A stretch of DNA of 9,195 nt from an uncultured euryarchaeote. GTDB taxonomy: Archaea; Thermoplasmatota; Thermoplasmata; UBA10834. The DNA lies in assembly GCA_937872085.1 (NCBI GenBank), contig CALMQK010000233.1, positions 1 to 9,195 on the forward strand, read 5' to 3'. The translations under genes were made by a program, and so were the position numbers. A model generated the notes under the pieces. The model was given only the letters and a program-made list of their open reading frames with translations, ran no database searches and was not told the DNA's origin. The first letter of the stretch is position 1, and each line of letters begins with the position of its first letter. This document shows, one piece after another, positions 1 to 5,890 of the stretch.

Positions 1-138
1 GATATTATGAATGGTGTAGCTACTAACCCGAAAGTATCTAGTCGACCCTTCTTAAAGCCTCAGCGGGGGCCAGCCTGGATGCCCTTCTCGCGGGGGGCAT
101 GGAGGTGGGTGTATCTGCCTATTCCAGCCATGCATTCA

Positions 139-145
139 TTTATAT
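139..145 (+). promoter_or_regulatory. TATA box of the isomerase gene
   Basis: The AT-rich heptamer TTTATAT stands out in GC-rich sequence. Its centre is 26 bp upstream of the ATG at 168, the usual distance between an archaeal TATA box and the transcription start. Transcription would therefore begin at or next to the start codon, giving a leaderless mRNA. This geometry is the main reason to prefer 168 over the in-frame ATGs at 99 and 150. Confidence 0.65.
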
Positions 146-167
146 CGGCATGCCAATACAAGCGCGT

Positions 168-1208
168 ATGTTGGATTCGAAGGATGCCGTCAAATCCCTC
201 GATCGGAAGAACATGTTCGGCGCCATCGAGGAGATGCCCAAGCAACTCGTCGAAGGCCTCAGGAGAGGCAAGATGTCCGGACTGCCCAGGTTCTCGCCGA
301 AGGACGTGTTCGTCTGCGGTATGGGCGGCTCTGCCATAGGCGGCGATCTGCTGTCCGCATGGCTCTCGTTGTCCTCTGAAGTCCCGTGTTGGGTCTCAAG
401 GTCATACTCCGTCCCAGCTCACATGAGCAAGGACTCCCTCGTGATTGTTGCGAGCTACTCGGGCAACACGGATGAGACGCTCTCGATGTTTGATGATGCC
501 AGGAAGAAGAGGGCGAAGATCGTCGCCATATCGACTGGTGGGCAGCTGGCCGAGATGAGCCAATCCTACGACGTCCCGTTCGCGAGACTCCCTGCGGGGC
601 TGGTGCCGCGGGCGTCGGTTGGATACATGTTCGGCGCGATGCTGGGGGTTCTCGAGAGGTCGGGAATAGTCTCTCCCGACAAGCAGCTGGAGGAGACAGT
701 CAGGATTCTCAGCAAGATGCTCTCATACTGCAGACAGTCGGTCTCCACCGGTGACAACCCCGCCAAGATGTTGGCGCACGAGCTCCATTTGGCCGTTCCA
801 GTCGTGGTGGGATACGGCATCTCCGCCCCGGTCGCGAGGAGATGGGCCAACCAGCTGAATGAGAACGGGAAGTCATTGGCTTTCGCCAGCGAGATCCCCG
901 AGATGGATCACAACGAGATAGTCGGATGGATGAAAGATGCGCGCAGCAAAGGATTCGCTGCCGTCTTCCTCGAGCACGGCAAGGGCAAATCGGCCATGGA
1001 CAAGCGATTGGCAGCCACCAAGGAGATGCTCGGACGCGTTGTGCCTGTATACACCGCGGAAGCTATCGGACTGAGTCCAATGGCAAAGATGTTCTCCCTC
1101 GTGATGATGGGCGATTTCGTCAGCGCCTACACGGGCATCCTGAGGAACGAGGACCCCTCATCGAACGAACCCATCGACGAGCTCAAGGCGACTCTGTCGA
1201 AAAAGTGA
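168..1208 (+). CDS. Bifunctional phosphoglucose/phosphomannose isomerase
   Basis: Predicted cytosolic enzyme of 346 residues that interconverts fructose 6-phosphate with glucose 6-phosphate and with mannose 6-phosphate, linking glycolysis/gluconeogenesis to sugar-nucleotide and glycan synthesis. It has the two SIS sugar-isomerase lobes of the archaeal PGI/PMI family. Visible motifs are the phosphate-binding GMGGSAIGGD (51-60), SYSGNTDET (96-104), PRASVGYMFG (147-156), NENGK (231-235) and EMDHNEIVGW (245-254). By spacing against the Pyrobaculum enzyme I infer Glu232 and His248 as catalytic, with Lys340 in the C-terminal IDELK as the probable third residue; Arg148 may also contribute. Length is within the family range (about 300-350). 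The ATG at 168 was chosen because of the TATA box 26 bp upstream and because the product then starts MLDSKD, close to the usual start of the family. The in-frame ATGs at 99 and 150 would add sequence atypical of the family. The gene stands alone and converges on the RHH gene. Family assignment is firm; dual substrate use is inferred from the family. Confidence 0.95.
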   Translation: MLDSKDAVKSLDRKNMFGAIEEMPKQLVEGLRRGKMSGLPRFSPKDVFVCGMGGSAIGGDLLSAWLSLSSEVPCWVSRSYSVPAHMSKDSLVIVASYSGNTDETLSMFDDARKKRAKIVAISTGGQLAEMSQSYDVPFARLPAGLVPRASVGYMFGAMLGVLERSGIVSPDKQLEETVRILSKMLSYCRQSVSTGDNPAKMLAHELHLAVPVVVGYGISAPVARRWANQLNENGKSLAFASEIPEMDHNEIVGWMKDARSKGFAAVFLEHGKGKSAMDKRLAATKEMLGRVVPVYTAEAIGLSPMAKMFSLVMMGDFVSAYTGILRNEDPSSNEPIDELKATLSKK

Positions 1209-1209
1209 A

Positions 1210-1229
1210 TGCACTTCGAAGTCAGTGCA
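1210..1229 (+). repeat. Small inverted repeat just after the isomerase stop
   Basis: TGCACT (1210-1215) and AGTGCA (1224-1229) are perfect complements around an 8-base loop, and the loop region overlaps a second 10-bp palindrome, ACTTCGAAGT (1213-1222). It begins two bases after the TGA. It might be a 3' end structure of the isomerase mRNA, but no T-run follows on the + strand, so a terminator role is only a guess. Confidence 0.35.
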
Positions 1230-1251
1230 ACGAGAATTCGCAACTTTGATT

Positions 1252-1283
1252 AAAAAAGTGCTAGGAGAGGGCGTTCCCCCTCC
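1252..1283 (-). terminator. Hairpin plus T-run terminator for the RHH gene
   Basis: Read on the minus strand, GGAGGGGG (1283-1276), loop AACG and CCCTCTCC (1271-1264) form an 8-bp stem with one G-U pair. Six bases later comes a run of six T's (1257-1252). In the + orientation the stem would contain an A-C mismatch and no T-run follows, so the structure suits minus-strand RNA. It lies about 115 bp beyond the RHH stop. Archaeal terminators rely mainly on the U-run; the hairpin is a bonus. Confidence 0.55.
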
Positions 1284-1397
1284 GTGCTACTTTCTATCCC
1301 ATCCTGGCTTTGCTAGCCCTTCCACTTCCCTTTGTTTGTCAGTTCTTCGGTCTCGATGGTCGCTGCCATCGCCAAGGCATCCGTTCCGGCGTAGTAA

Positions 1398-1799
1398 TCA
1401 TTGTACTCTCATGCGAGCCGCGCTTCGAGCCATCCCTTTTCTCGTCGCGCGCTGCTCGATTGCCTCTCCGACCTTCTGCCGAATCGCTTCCTTGCCTTCG
1501 AGGTAGTAACGCTTCTTGTCCTCGACCCATCCCGCAAGTGCGAGCGTGACCGCCTGGGAGATGTCCGTCGCATCGCCACTGGCGATGAACATCTCGACAT
1601 CTTCCATCAGAGCATTCGGTACTATCGCCTTGATCTTCTCGGAGTTCCACGAGGATTCCTCATCGTGGAGATATCCCGTTATCGCATCCCTGACAACGTC
1701 CGAGACGCTCTGGAGGCCTGCGCGCTCGCGTATCGCTTCGAGCTCGTGAAGGTTCTTCTCGGGCAATCGAATGTTGAGACGTGCGCTCTTGTTCGTCAT
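1398..1799 (-). CDS. Tandem ribbon-helix-helix transcriptional regulator
   Basis: Predicted DNA-binding protein of 133 residues. Residues 6-47 form a classic RHH (MetJ/Arc/CopG) domain: strand ARLNIRLP, helix ELEAIRERAG, turn LQSVSD, helix VVRDAITGYL. Residues 54-95 repeat the pattern without a gap (strand EKIKAIVP, then EDVEMFIASG, TDIS, QAVTLALAGW), sharing Pro, Glu, Ser, Val, Ala, Gly and Asp at matching places. One chain may therefore supply both halves of the RHH unit, as known for F-plasmid TraY. The rest is a basic tail (102-133), about half of it likely helical. The ATG at 1799 follows an 18-base leader from the predicted start at about 1817. A perfect inverted repeat between TATA box and start site (1816-1836) suggests autorepression. 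No toxin partner is visible, so I do not call it an antitoxin, though many RHH proteins are. Beyond the stop the +1 frame stays coding-like to a TAG at 1313, so the true C-terminus may be longer. Regulon unknown; glyA is the divergent neighbour. Confidence 0.88.
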   Translation of the reverse strand: MTNKSARLNIRLPEKNLHELEAIRERAGLQSVSDVVRDAITGYLHDEESSWNSEKIKAIVPNALMEDVEMFIASGDATDISQAVTLALAGWVEDKKRYYLEGKEAIRQKVGEAIEQRATRKGMARSAARMRVQ

Positions 1800-1815
1800 T
1801 GAGATCGCGGTGCCT

Positions 1816-1836
1816 TGTATGACAAAATGTCATACA
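1816..1836. promoter_or_regulatory. Palindromic operator over the RHH promoter
   Basis: TGTATGACA (1816-1824), spacer AAA, TGTCATACA (1828-1836) is a perfect inverted repeat with 9-bp arms. It lies exactly between the RHH gene's TATA box (1840-1847) and its predicted start site (about 1817). A protein bound here would block polymerase loading. RHH proteins bind such short palindromes and often repress their own gene, so the neighbouring regulator is the obvious candidate ligand. The site is direct observation; the ligand is inference. Confidence 0.75.
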
Positions 1837-1979
1837 CGGTATAAATAGGTATCTCGGAAAACGTCAACCTTCGTTTCCACTGCAGCTCTCCACAGCTCGA
1901 GATCCGGAACAGGGCGAGTATATCCACGGAGCTCCTTGTTGTCTATCGCGTTCTAGCTCCAGCGGGACTGACCGTACAT
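1830..1979 (-). other. Coding-like stretch interrupted by an in-frame TAG
   Basis: On the minus strand an ATG at 1979 opens eight codons (MYGQSRWS), then TAG (1955-1953), then 40 more open codons to a TGA at 1832-1830. After the TAG, about 40 percent of codons start with G, a bias typical of real genes here. The translation (for example GYTRPVPDLELWRAAVETK) is well mixed and soluble-looking. I do not recognise it. It ends inside the RHH promoter, and its own upstream side lacks a TATA box. Most likely a decayed fragment or chance; TAG readthrough is unlikely because two firm genes in the window end in TAG. Confidence 0.25.
1840..1847 (-). promoter_or_regulatory. TATA box of the RHH gene, possibly bidirectional
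   Basis: TATTTATA read on the minus strand (TATAAATA on the + strand). In the minus direction it predicts a start near 1817, 18 bases before the RHH ATG. The sequence is nearly symmetrical and is also a good TATA box on the + strand, predicting a start near 1870, which would give glyA a leader of about 145 bases. The operator abuts one side, where the TFB recognition element would lie for the + direction. Confidence 0.65.
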
Positions 1980-1980
1980 A

Positions 1981-1990
1981 CTTTCTTTAG
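1981..1990 (+). promoter_or_regulatory. glyA: Weak TATA-like element upstream of glyA
   Basis: CTTTCTTTAG is centred about 28 bp before the GTG start of glyA, a position that would give a leaderless transcript. The match to a TATA box is poor. The strong TATA at 1840-1847 read on the + strand and TATATC at 1919-1924 are alternatives with longer leaders. Confidence 0.3.
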
Positions 1991-2013
1991 TCTTCGAGTG
2001 TTTCCCCGAGATT

Positions 2014-3312
2014 GTGCCTTCTCCAAAACAAATCGCCCAATCGATCAGAGATTTGACCCGGAAGCACAATGCGTGGTTCAAGGATTCCATCCCACTCATC
2101 GCCTCCGAGAACCTGATGAGCCCACTGGCGAGGGAGGTACAGAACTCCGACCTCAACAACCGCTACGCTGAAGGGCTTCCTTTCAAACGGTTCTATCAGG
2201 GCAATATCTACGTCGACCAGATCGAATCGATGTGCGAGGATCTTGCCAAGGACCTTTTCAGGTGCAAATTCGCCGACGTGCGATCACCATCGGGGACGGT
2301 GGCGAACCTGGCGGTACTCATGGCGCTTACCAGCCCTCGTGACAAGATGACGACCGTGTCGACATCAGATGGGGGTCACATCTCGCACGCCAAGATCGGC
2401 GCGGCAGGAGTCCGAGGCGTGAAGACATACAACTACCCGTTCGACGAGAAGAACATGAACATCGACGTCGAGGGGACGAAGAGACTTCTCCGCGAGGTCA
2501 AGCCCAAGGTCGCCCTGTTCGGCCAGTCGGTGTTCCTCTTCCCCACGCCACTCGATGAGCTGAAGGACGTGTTCGCAGATGTCGGGTGCTCCACTTGGTA
2601 CGACGGCGCCCACGTGATGGGCCTTATCGCGGGTAAGAGGTTCCAAGACCCCCTCCGGGAAGGGATCGATGTCATCTCGGGCAGCACGCACAAGACGCTG
2701 CCTGGGCCGCAGCACGCGATGATCGTGTCAGATCTGCCAAGACCGGATCTGGACGGGAAGCTGAGAAGGGGCGTCTTCCCCGGAGTGACGAGCAATCATC
2801 ACCTGCATTGCGTGGCAGCTCTCGCGGTCACCCTCGCTGAGGCGAAGGAGTACGGAGAGGCCTACGCGGACCAGATCATCAGGAACGCGAAGGCCCTCGG
2901 CCAATCCCTTCACGAAAAGGGGGTCGACGTCCTCTGTGAGCATCTCGGGTTCACCGAGTCGCACACGCTGGTCATCGATGTCGAGGAGTTCCAGGGAGGC
3001 GCCAAGGTCGCCAAGGACCTCGAGGACGCGAACATCATAGTCAACAAGAACCTCCTGCCCTGGGATTCCAACCCGGTGAAGCCTCATGGTGTCCGTCTGG
3101 GGACGCAGGAGGTGACGAGGCTCGGTATGAAGGAGAATGAGATGGAAGCGATAGCCGAGCTGATCGCCAGGGTCGTCGTCAAGGGTGAATCGCCCGATCG
3201 AGTCAAGCCCGAGGTCGCATCGTTCAAGCAGCAGTTCACCAAAGTCCACTACTGCTTCTTCGAGGGGGAAGAGGCGTACGACTATCCGACCTATGACGGC
3301 GACCTCGCATGA
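2014..3312 (+). CDS. glyA: Serine hydroxymethyltransferase
   Basis: Predicted cytosolic PLP enzyme of 432 residues that moves the serine hydroxymethyl group to a tetrahydropterin (folate or methanopterin; not decidable here), making glycine and methylene-carrier for one-carbon metabolism. Family motifs are PLIASENLMSP (27-37), RYAEGLPFKRFYQGNIYVD (50-68), SPSGTVANL (91-99), GGHISHAKIG (120-129), the PLP-contacting YDGAHVMGLI (196-205) with Asp197 and His200, and the Schiff-base segment SGSTHKTLPGPQ (222-233) with Lys227. GVTSNHHLH (257-265) and the C-terminal RLGTQEVTRLGM (361-372) are also typical. Length is normal for archaeal GlyA. The start is GTG: no ATG, GTG or TTG lies between it and an in-frame TGA at 1969, and the next conserved block is already near residue 25. 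It diverges from the RHH gene across about 214 bp that holds the palindromic operator, so coregulation is possible but unproven. Identification is firm. Confidence 0.97.
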   Translation: MPSPKQIAQSIRDLTRKHNAWFKDSIPLIASENLMSPLAREVQNSDLNNRYAEGLPFKRFYQGNIYVDQIESMCEDLAKDLFRCKFADVRSPSGTVANLAVLMALTSPRDKMTTVSTSDGGHISHAKIGAAGVRGVKTYNYPFDEKNMNIDVEGTKRLLREVKPKVALFGQSVFLFPTPLDELKDVFADVGCSTWYDGAHVMGLIAGKRFQDPLREGIDVISGSTHKTLPGPQHAMIVSDLPRPDLDGKLRRGVFPGVTSNHHLHCVAALAVTLAEAKEYGEAYADQIIRNAKALGQSLHEKGVDVLCEHLGFTESHTLVIDVEEFQGGAKVAKDLEDANIIVNKNLLPWDSNPVKPHGVRLGTQEVTRLGMKENEMEAIAELIARVVVKGESPDRVKPEVASFKQQFTKVHYCFFEGEEAYDYPTYDGDLA

Positions 3313-3327
3313 TATTCTGAACCTACC

Positions 3328-3335
3328 TTTATAAA
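3328..3335 (+). promoter_or_regulatory. TATA box of the exported-protein/zinc-ribbon operon
   Basis: TTTATAAA, 16 bp after the glyA stop, predicts a start near 3357 and a leader of about 13 bases before the ATG at 3370. It indicates that the two genes downstream have their own promoter rather than depending on glyA. Confidence 0.65.
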
Positions 3336-3369
3336 ACGCGGAGCCGATTATGTTCACGTCTGATTTGGG

Positions 3370-4173
3370 ATGGCTGCGCGAACTAGGGTTCTCCAACTCG
3401 CAATTGTTCTAGTGAACCTGTCGTTAATCGCCCTCGCGTTCACAAGCATCTGGCCGTTCCCGCACGGGGACTTCAAGGTACATCTCCCGCAGGCGAAGGA
3501 TGTCACGTGGTCCTATGAGAACGGTCTCGTGCATGTTAGTGCACCGTACTCGATAGACAACGGTGGGTTCTATGATGTCGACAATCTCGTGATAAGCTAC
3601 AGCGTAACCAACAACACCAGATTTCAGCTGGCTGGGGACACATTCGACCTTGGGAAGATACCCAAGGGCTCCATCGTCCCAGGGGCTCTGGACTTCACGT
3701 TCGACCTTTTCGGATTCTACAGGAACGGCACGCAATGGATGGTCTTCAATGACGACATCCTGAATTTCGATATCCACGTATCCTGTTACTACACGATGAA
3801 GCTGGTCAAGTTCGATGCCTCCTATTCCACAGGTGTGACCTGGGACGCTCTCATAAGGAGTTGGGCGATCGAACGGCCCTCGTCGCTGCCCACGCCAGGT
3901 GTTCCGTATCCGATCATCTACTGGCTCAATACCTCCGACCTTCTCAACGGGTTGGGAACCGCTCATCTGAATGTATCATTCTCACGGGATAGTGAGCTGC
4001 TGGGTTGGGGTGCCACCGACATCCTTCTGGGTGGAGATCGAACTGGGATTGTGAATGTGAACATCCTTCCCGGATTCGACCCGACAATCCTGGGCAACTA
4101 CACATTTGCGTACGAGATCAATGTCATGCAGTATCCGCTCACGGGAAGCTGGACACCGGGGGGCTTCCCATGA
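3370..4173 (+). CDS. Membrane-anchored exported beta-rich protein
   Basis: Predicted 267-residue protein of unknown function. Residues 8-28 are one hydrophobic segment (LQLAIVLVNLSLIALAFTSIW) preceded by two Arg, fitting an uncleaved signal anchor with the rest outside the cell. The exterior part is rich in alternating polar/hydrophobic strands and has five N-glycosylation sequons (Asn81, 119, 187, 201, 243), as expected for an archaeal surface protein. Residues about 45-115 (VHVSAPYSIDNGGFYDVDNL, then DLGKIPKGS) recall the LEA-2/WHy beta-sandwich pattern; this is a weak resemblance seen by eye. The second half (195-250) may be another such domain. An in-frame TGA shortly upstream (3361-3363) leaves ATG 3370 as the natural start. 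Its stop overlaps the next ATG as ATGA, so the two products are probably made together and may work together at the membrane. Confidence 0.85.
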   Translation: MAARTRVLQLAIVLVNLSLIALAFTSIWPFPHGDFKVHLPQAKDVTWSYENGLVHVSAPYSIDNGGFYDVDNLVISYSVTNNTRFQLAGDTFDLGKIPKGSIVPGALDFTFDLFGFYRNGTQWMVFNDDILNFDIHVSCYYTMKLVKFDASYSTGVTWDALIRSWAIERPSSLPTPGVPYPIIYWLNTSDLLNGLGTAHLNVSFSRDSELLGWGATDILLGGDRTGIVNVNILPGFDPTILGNYTFAYEINVMQYPLTGSWTPGGFP

Positions 4174-4892
4174 CCAGGAGTCGGATATCCGATGCCACTT
4201 GGACCGCATTCACCGAGAGCATCAGGTTCGTCGTCGTGCCGATACTACTCGTGAATCTAGTGATGACAAACTACCCCTCACTCACGACTGCGTTCATGCC
4301 GAACCTCGCGACCTATGTCCTCATAATCGGCGGCTTCATCGTAGGTGCGAGCACACTCGAGTGCGCCAACAAACCTGGTACATACAAGCGCTTGCTCTTC
4401 GGCCTCTCGGCCGTGGCATTCGTGTGTTTCTGGACGTTCGTACTGTTCGGGGGAGGAATAGCCGAATTCAGTTACACTCCATACTACGTGCGTTTCGACA
4501 TGAGCAAGATCCTGTACATAGTCCTCATAGGGATTGCTCTGAAGGCGCTGTTGGTCGTCCAGACATTCACATCGAACAAGCATCTGGTAGTGGAGGAGCA
4601 TGTCCGGCGCAAGGCGGAGAAGGCTGAGAAGGTGCAGAAGACGGTCCCATCTGCACCCAGGCCCCGCCCAACCTCGCGGGCTGTCTCTCGGGCTCCAAGC
4701 TTTGCCTCGCTTTCGAAAGCGGCGTTCCGGGTCACAGCTGATGATGAAGTGGGCTATGAGCCTCCGCCACCCCCTCCTCCTAAAGCGACTGTCCAGGACT
4801 ACAAAGAGTGTCCGGTCTGCGGCGTCAAAGCCTCGCTCCGGGAGACCACGTGCAAGCACTGCGGTGCCTGGTTCTCGGGACCGTTCAAGTAG
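4170..4892 (+). CDS. Four-helix membrane protein with C-terminal zinc ribbon
   Basis: Predicted 240-residue membrane protein of unknown function. Hydrophobic segments lie at about 18-34, 46-63, 75-95 and 112-131. Then come a charged, probably coiled helix (138-157, VEEHVRRKAEKAEKVQK), a Ser/Pro/Arg-rich linker with seven consecutive prolines (198-204), and a zinc ribbon with CPVC (214-217) and CKHC (228-231) followed by G. With four helices both ends would be on the same side, probably the cytoplasm, where the ribbon could bind protein or nucleic acid. The start is the ATG overlapping the previous stop (ATGA), indicating translational coupling; the open frame extends upstream to 4005 only as a shadow of the preceding gene. 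It ends in TAG, and the last 8 bp overlap the tail of the opposite-strand thiolase gene. Zinc-ribbon membrane proteins of this build are common in archaea and mostly uncharacterised. Confidence 0.88.
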   Translation: MTRSRISDATWTAFTESIRFVVVPILLVNLVMTNYPSLTTAFMPNLATYVLIIGGFIVGASTLECANKPGTYKRLLFGLSAVAFVCFWTFVLFGGGIAEFSYTPYYVRFDMSKILYIVLIGIALKALLVVQTFTSNKHLVVEEHVRRKAEKAEKVQKTVPSAPRPRPTSRAVSRAPSFASLSKAAFRVTADDEVGYEPPPPPPPKATVQDYKECPVCGVKASLRETTCKHCGAWFSGPFK

Positions 4893-5859
4893 CCTTTCCG
4901 TTCAGGCTTTCGAGGAGCTCGCATGCCTTGCAAGTCGTGCCGACCGCAGGCTCACCGCACTTGCATGTCTTCAGGCCAGCGAACGGATACATCTTGTCGA
5001 GGGCGGGGAGCAACTCATCATAGCTTTTCAATATCGAGTGCCTCGTGCCGGGGTACTTGTCCTCCAGCTCCGCGATTACCGAACGATAGGTGTTGCGCAG
5101 CGCTTCCGGAGCATATGGGCACTCGAGGTCATGGTACCTGAGCTTGTTTACGATCGCATAGAGAGTGGTCTCGCTCTCGGGGATCGTCCTCAGAGGCTGG
5201 ATCCGCGGCACGAGTCCAGGCTGGACACGCCTGTGAGGACCCAATCTCGCCAATCGCTCGACCTCCCCTCTGGAGATGTTCATCAGTATCGATTGAGCGG
5301 AATCATCAAGGTTCAGACCGGTGGCAAGGTGCGTAGCGTTCCATTCCTTCGCTGCCCGGTTCATAGCCGCCCTTCTGAGGACGCCACAATAGCTGCAGGC
5401 CGAGATCGTCCTCTGGGTCTTCGCGATCTCATCCATAGTGGTGCCGAACAGTTCCTTGAACGACACGACGATGTGCTCGATCCCAAGTTCACGACAATGG
5501 CCAGCGACGATAGGCAAGCTCGATTCCCGGTATTCCTTGATGCCTTCATCGACTGTGATGGCTGCGATATCGAGGTTCCTTCTCTTACCCAGGATCTTGC
5601 TGACCAGGTGAAGAGCGACCGTGCTGTCCTTTCCCCCTGATACCGCGATGGCGATTCGCTCTCCGCCGACGAGGTGGACCCGCCGTCGGAATTCATATTT
5701 CACGCGCCTCTCGACGAAGTCGCTAAAATGCTCTTTGCAGAGATGCGCTCCGCTGTATCTGATGAACGCCACCGATCTCTTCCTGCACTTGTCGCAGGTG
5801 ATCACGCCAGCGTGATGCGGCGAGGTCGTATTAATTGGTTGTTTTTCTGGGCGTGGCAT
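4885..5859 (-). CDS. tRNA 2-thiolation protein, TtuA/Ncs6 family
   Basis: Predicted cytosolic tRNA-modifying enzyme of 324 residues. It adenylates a tRNA uridine and replaces its oxygen with sulfur; TtuA acts on U54, Ncs6/NcsA on wobble U34, and sequence alone does not decide which. Layout matches the TtuA family: N-terminal zinc finger (Cys22, Cys25, Cys41, His44), PP-loop SGGKDS (74-79), CSYCG (155-159), GLNLDDSAQSILMN (181-194), and a third cysteine in LECPYA (Cys247). Cys155, Cys158 and Cys247 correspond to the three cysteines that hold the 4Fe-4S cluster in TtuA. The C-terminal finger reads CKC (299-301) and CKAC (310-313); the first pair has one spacer residue where two are usual. An in-frame TTG at 5877 and GTG at 5865 exist, but ATG 5859 gives the expected N-terminus. 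It starts 31 bp after the stop of the upstream zinc-ribbon gene, so it is probably co-transcribed. The sulfur donor would be a ubiquitin-like protein encoded elsewhere. Confidence 0.93.
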   Translation of the reverse strand: MPRPEKQPINTTSPHHAGVITCDKCRKRSVAFIRYSGAHLCKEHFSDFVERRVKYEFRRRVHLVGGERIAIAVSGGKDSTVALHLVSKILGKRRNLDIAAITVDEGIKEYRESSLPIVAGHCRELGIEHIVVSFKELFGTTMDEIAKTQRTISACSYCGVLRRAAMNRAAKEWNATHLATGLNLDDSAQSILMNISRGEVERLARLGPHRRVQPGLVPRIQPLRTIPESETTLYAIVNKLRYHDLECPYAPEALRNTYRSVIAELEDKYPGTRHSILKSYDELLPALDKMYPFAGLKTCKCGEPAVGTTCKACELLESLNGKAT

Positions 5860-5890
5860 GGTCACTCGCGAGGACAACAGGACCCCAGGG

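Noticed and set aside
79..100. Hairpin ATGCCC/GGGCAT as a regulatory or RNA element
   Set aside because: The stem is only six base pairs with a ten-base loop and would lie upstream of the predicted start of transcription.
99..167. N-terminal extension of the isomerase from ATG 99 or 150
   Set aside because: The TATA box at 139-145 lies inside the extension and predicts a start at 168, and the extra residues are atypical of the family.
7..339. Long + ORF overlapping the isomerase start
   Set aside because: It overlaps the isomerase in another frame, is rich in Cys, Pro, Arg and Ser without motifs, and has no promoter; it is a frame shadow.
1339..1401. 20-codon ORF overlapping the RHH stop as ATGA
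   Set aside because: Its composition (Arg, Pro, Trp) is unlike a gene, while the competing frame in the same place has good coding bias.
1950..1960. Pyrrolysine decoding of in-frame TAG
   Set aside because: Two secure genes end in TAG (4890-4892 and 5893-5891), and no pyl gene is visible, so TAG is treated as stop.
4600..5640. 346-codon + ORF across the zinc-ribbon and thiolase genes
   Set aside because: It is a shadow of two confidently identified genes, one on each strand, and is Arg-rich with no domain.
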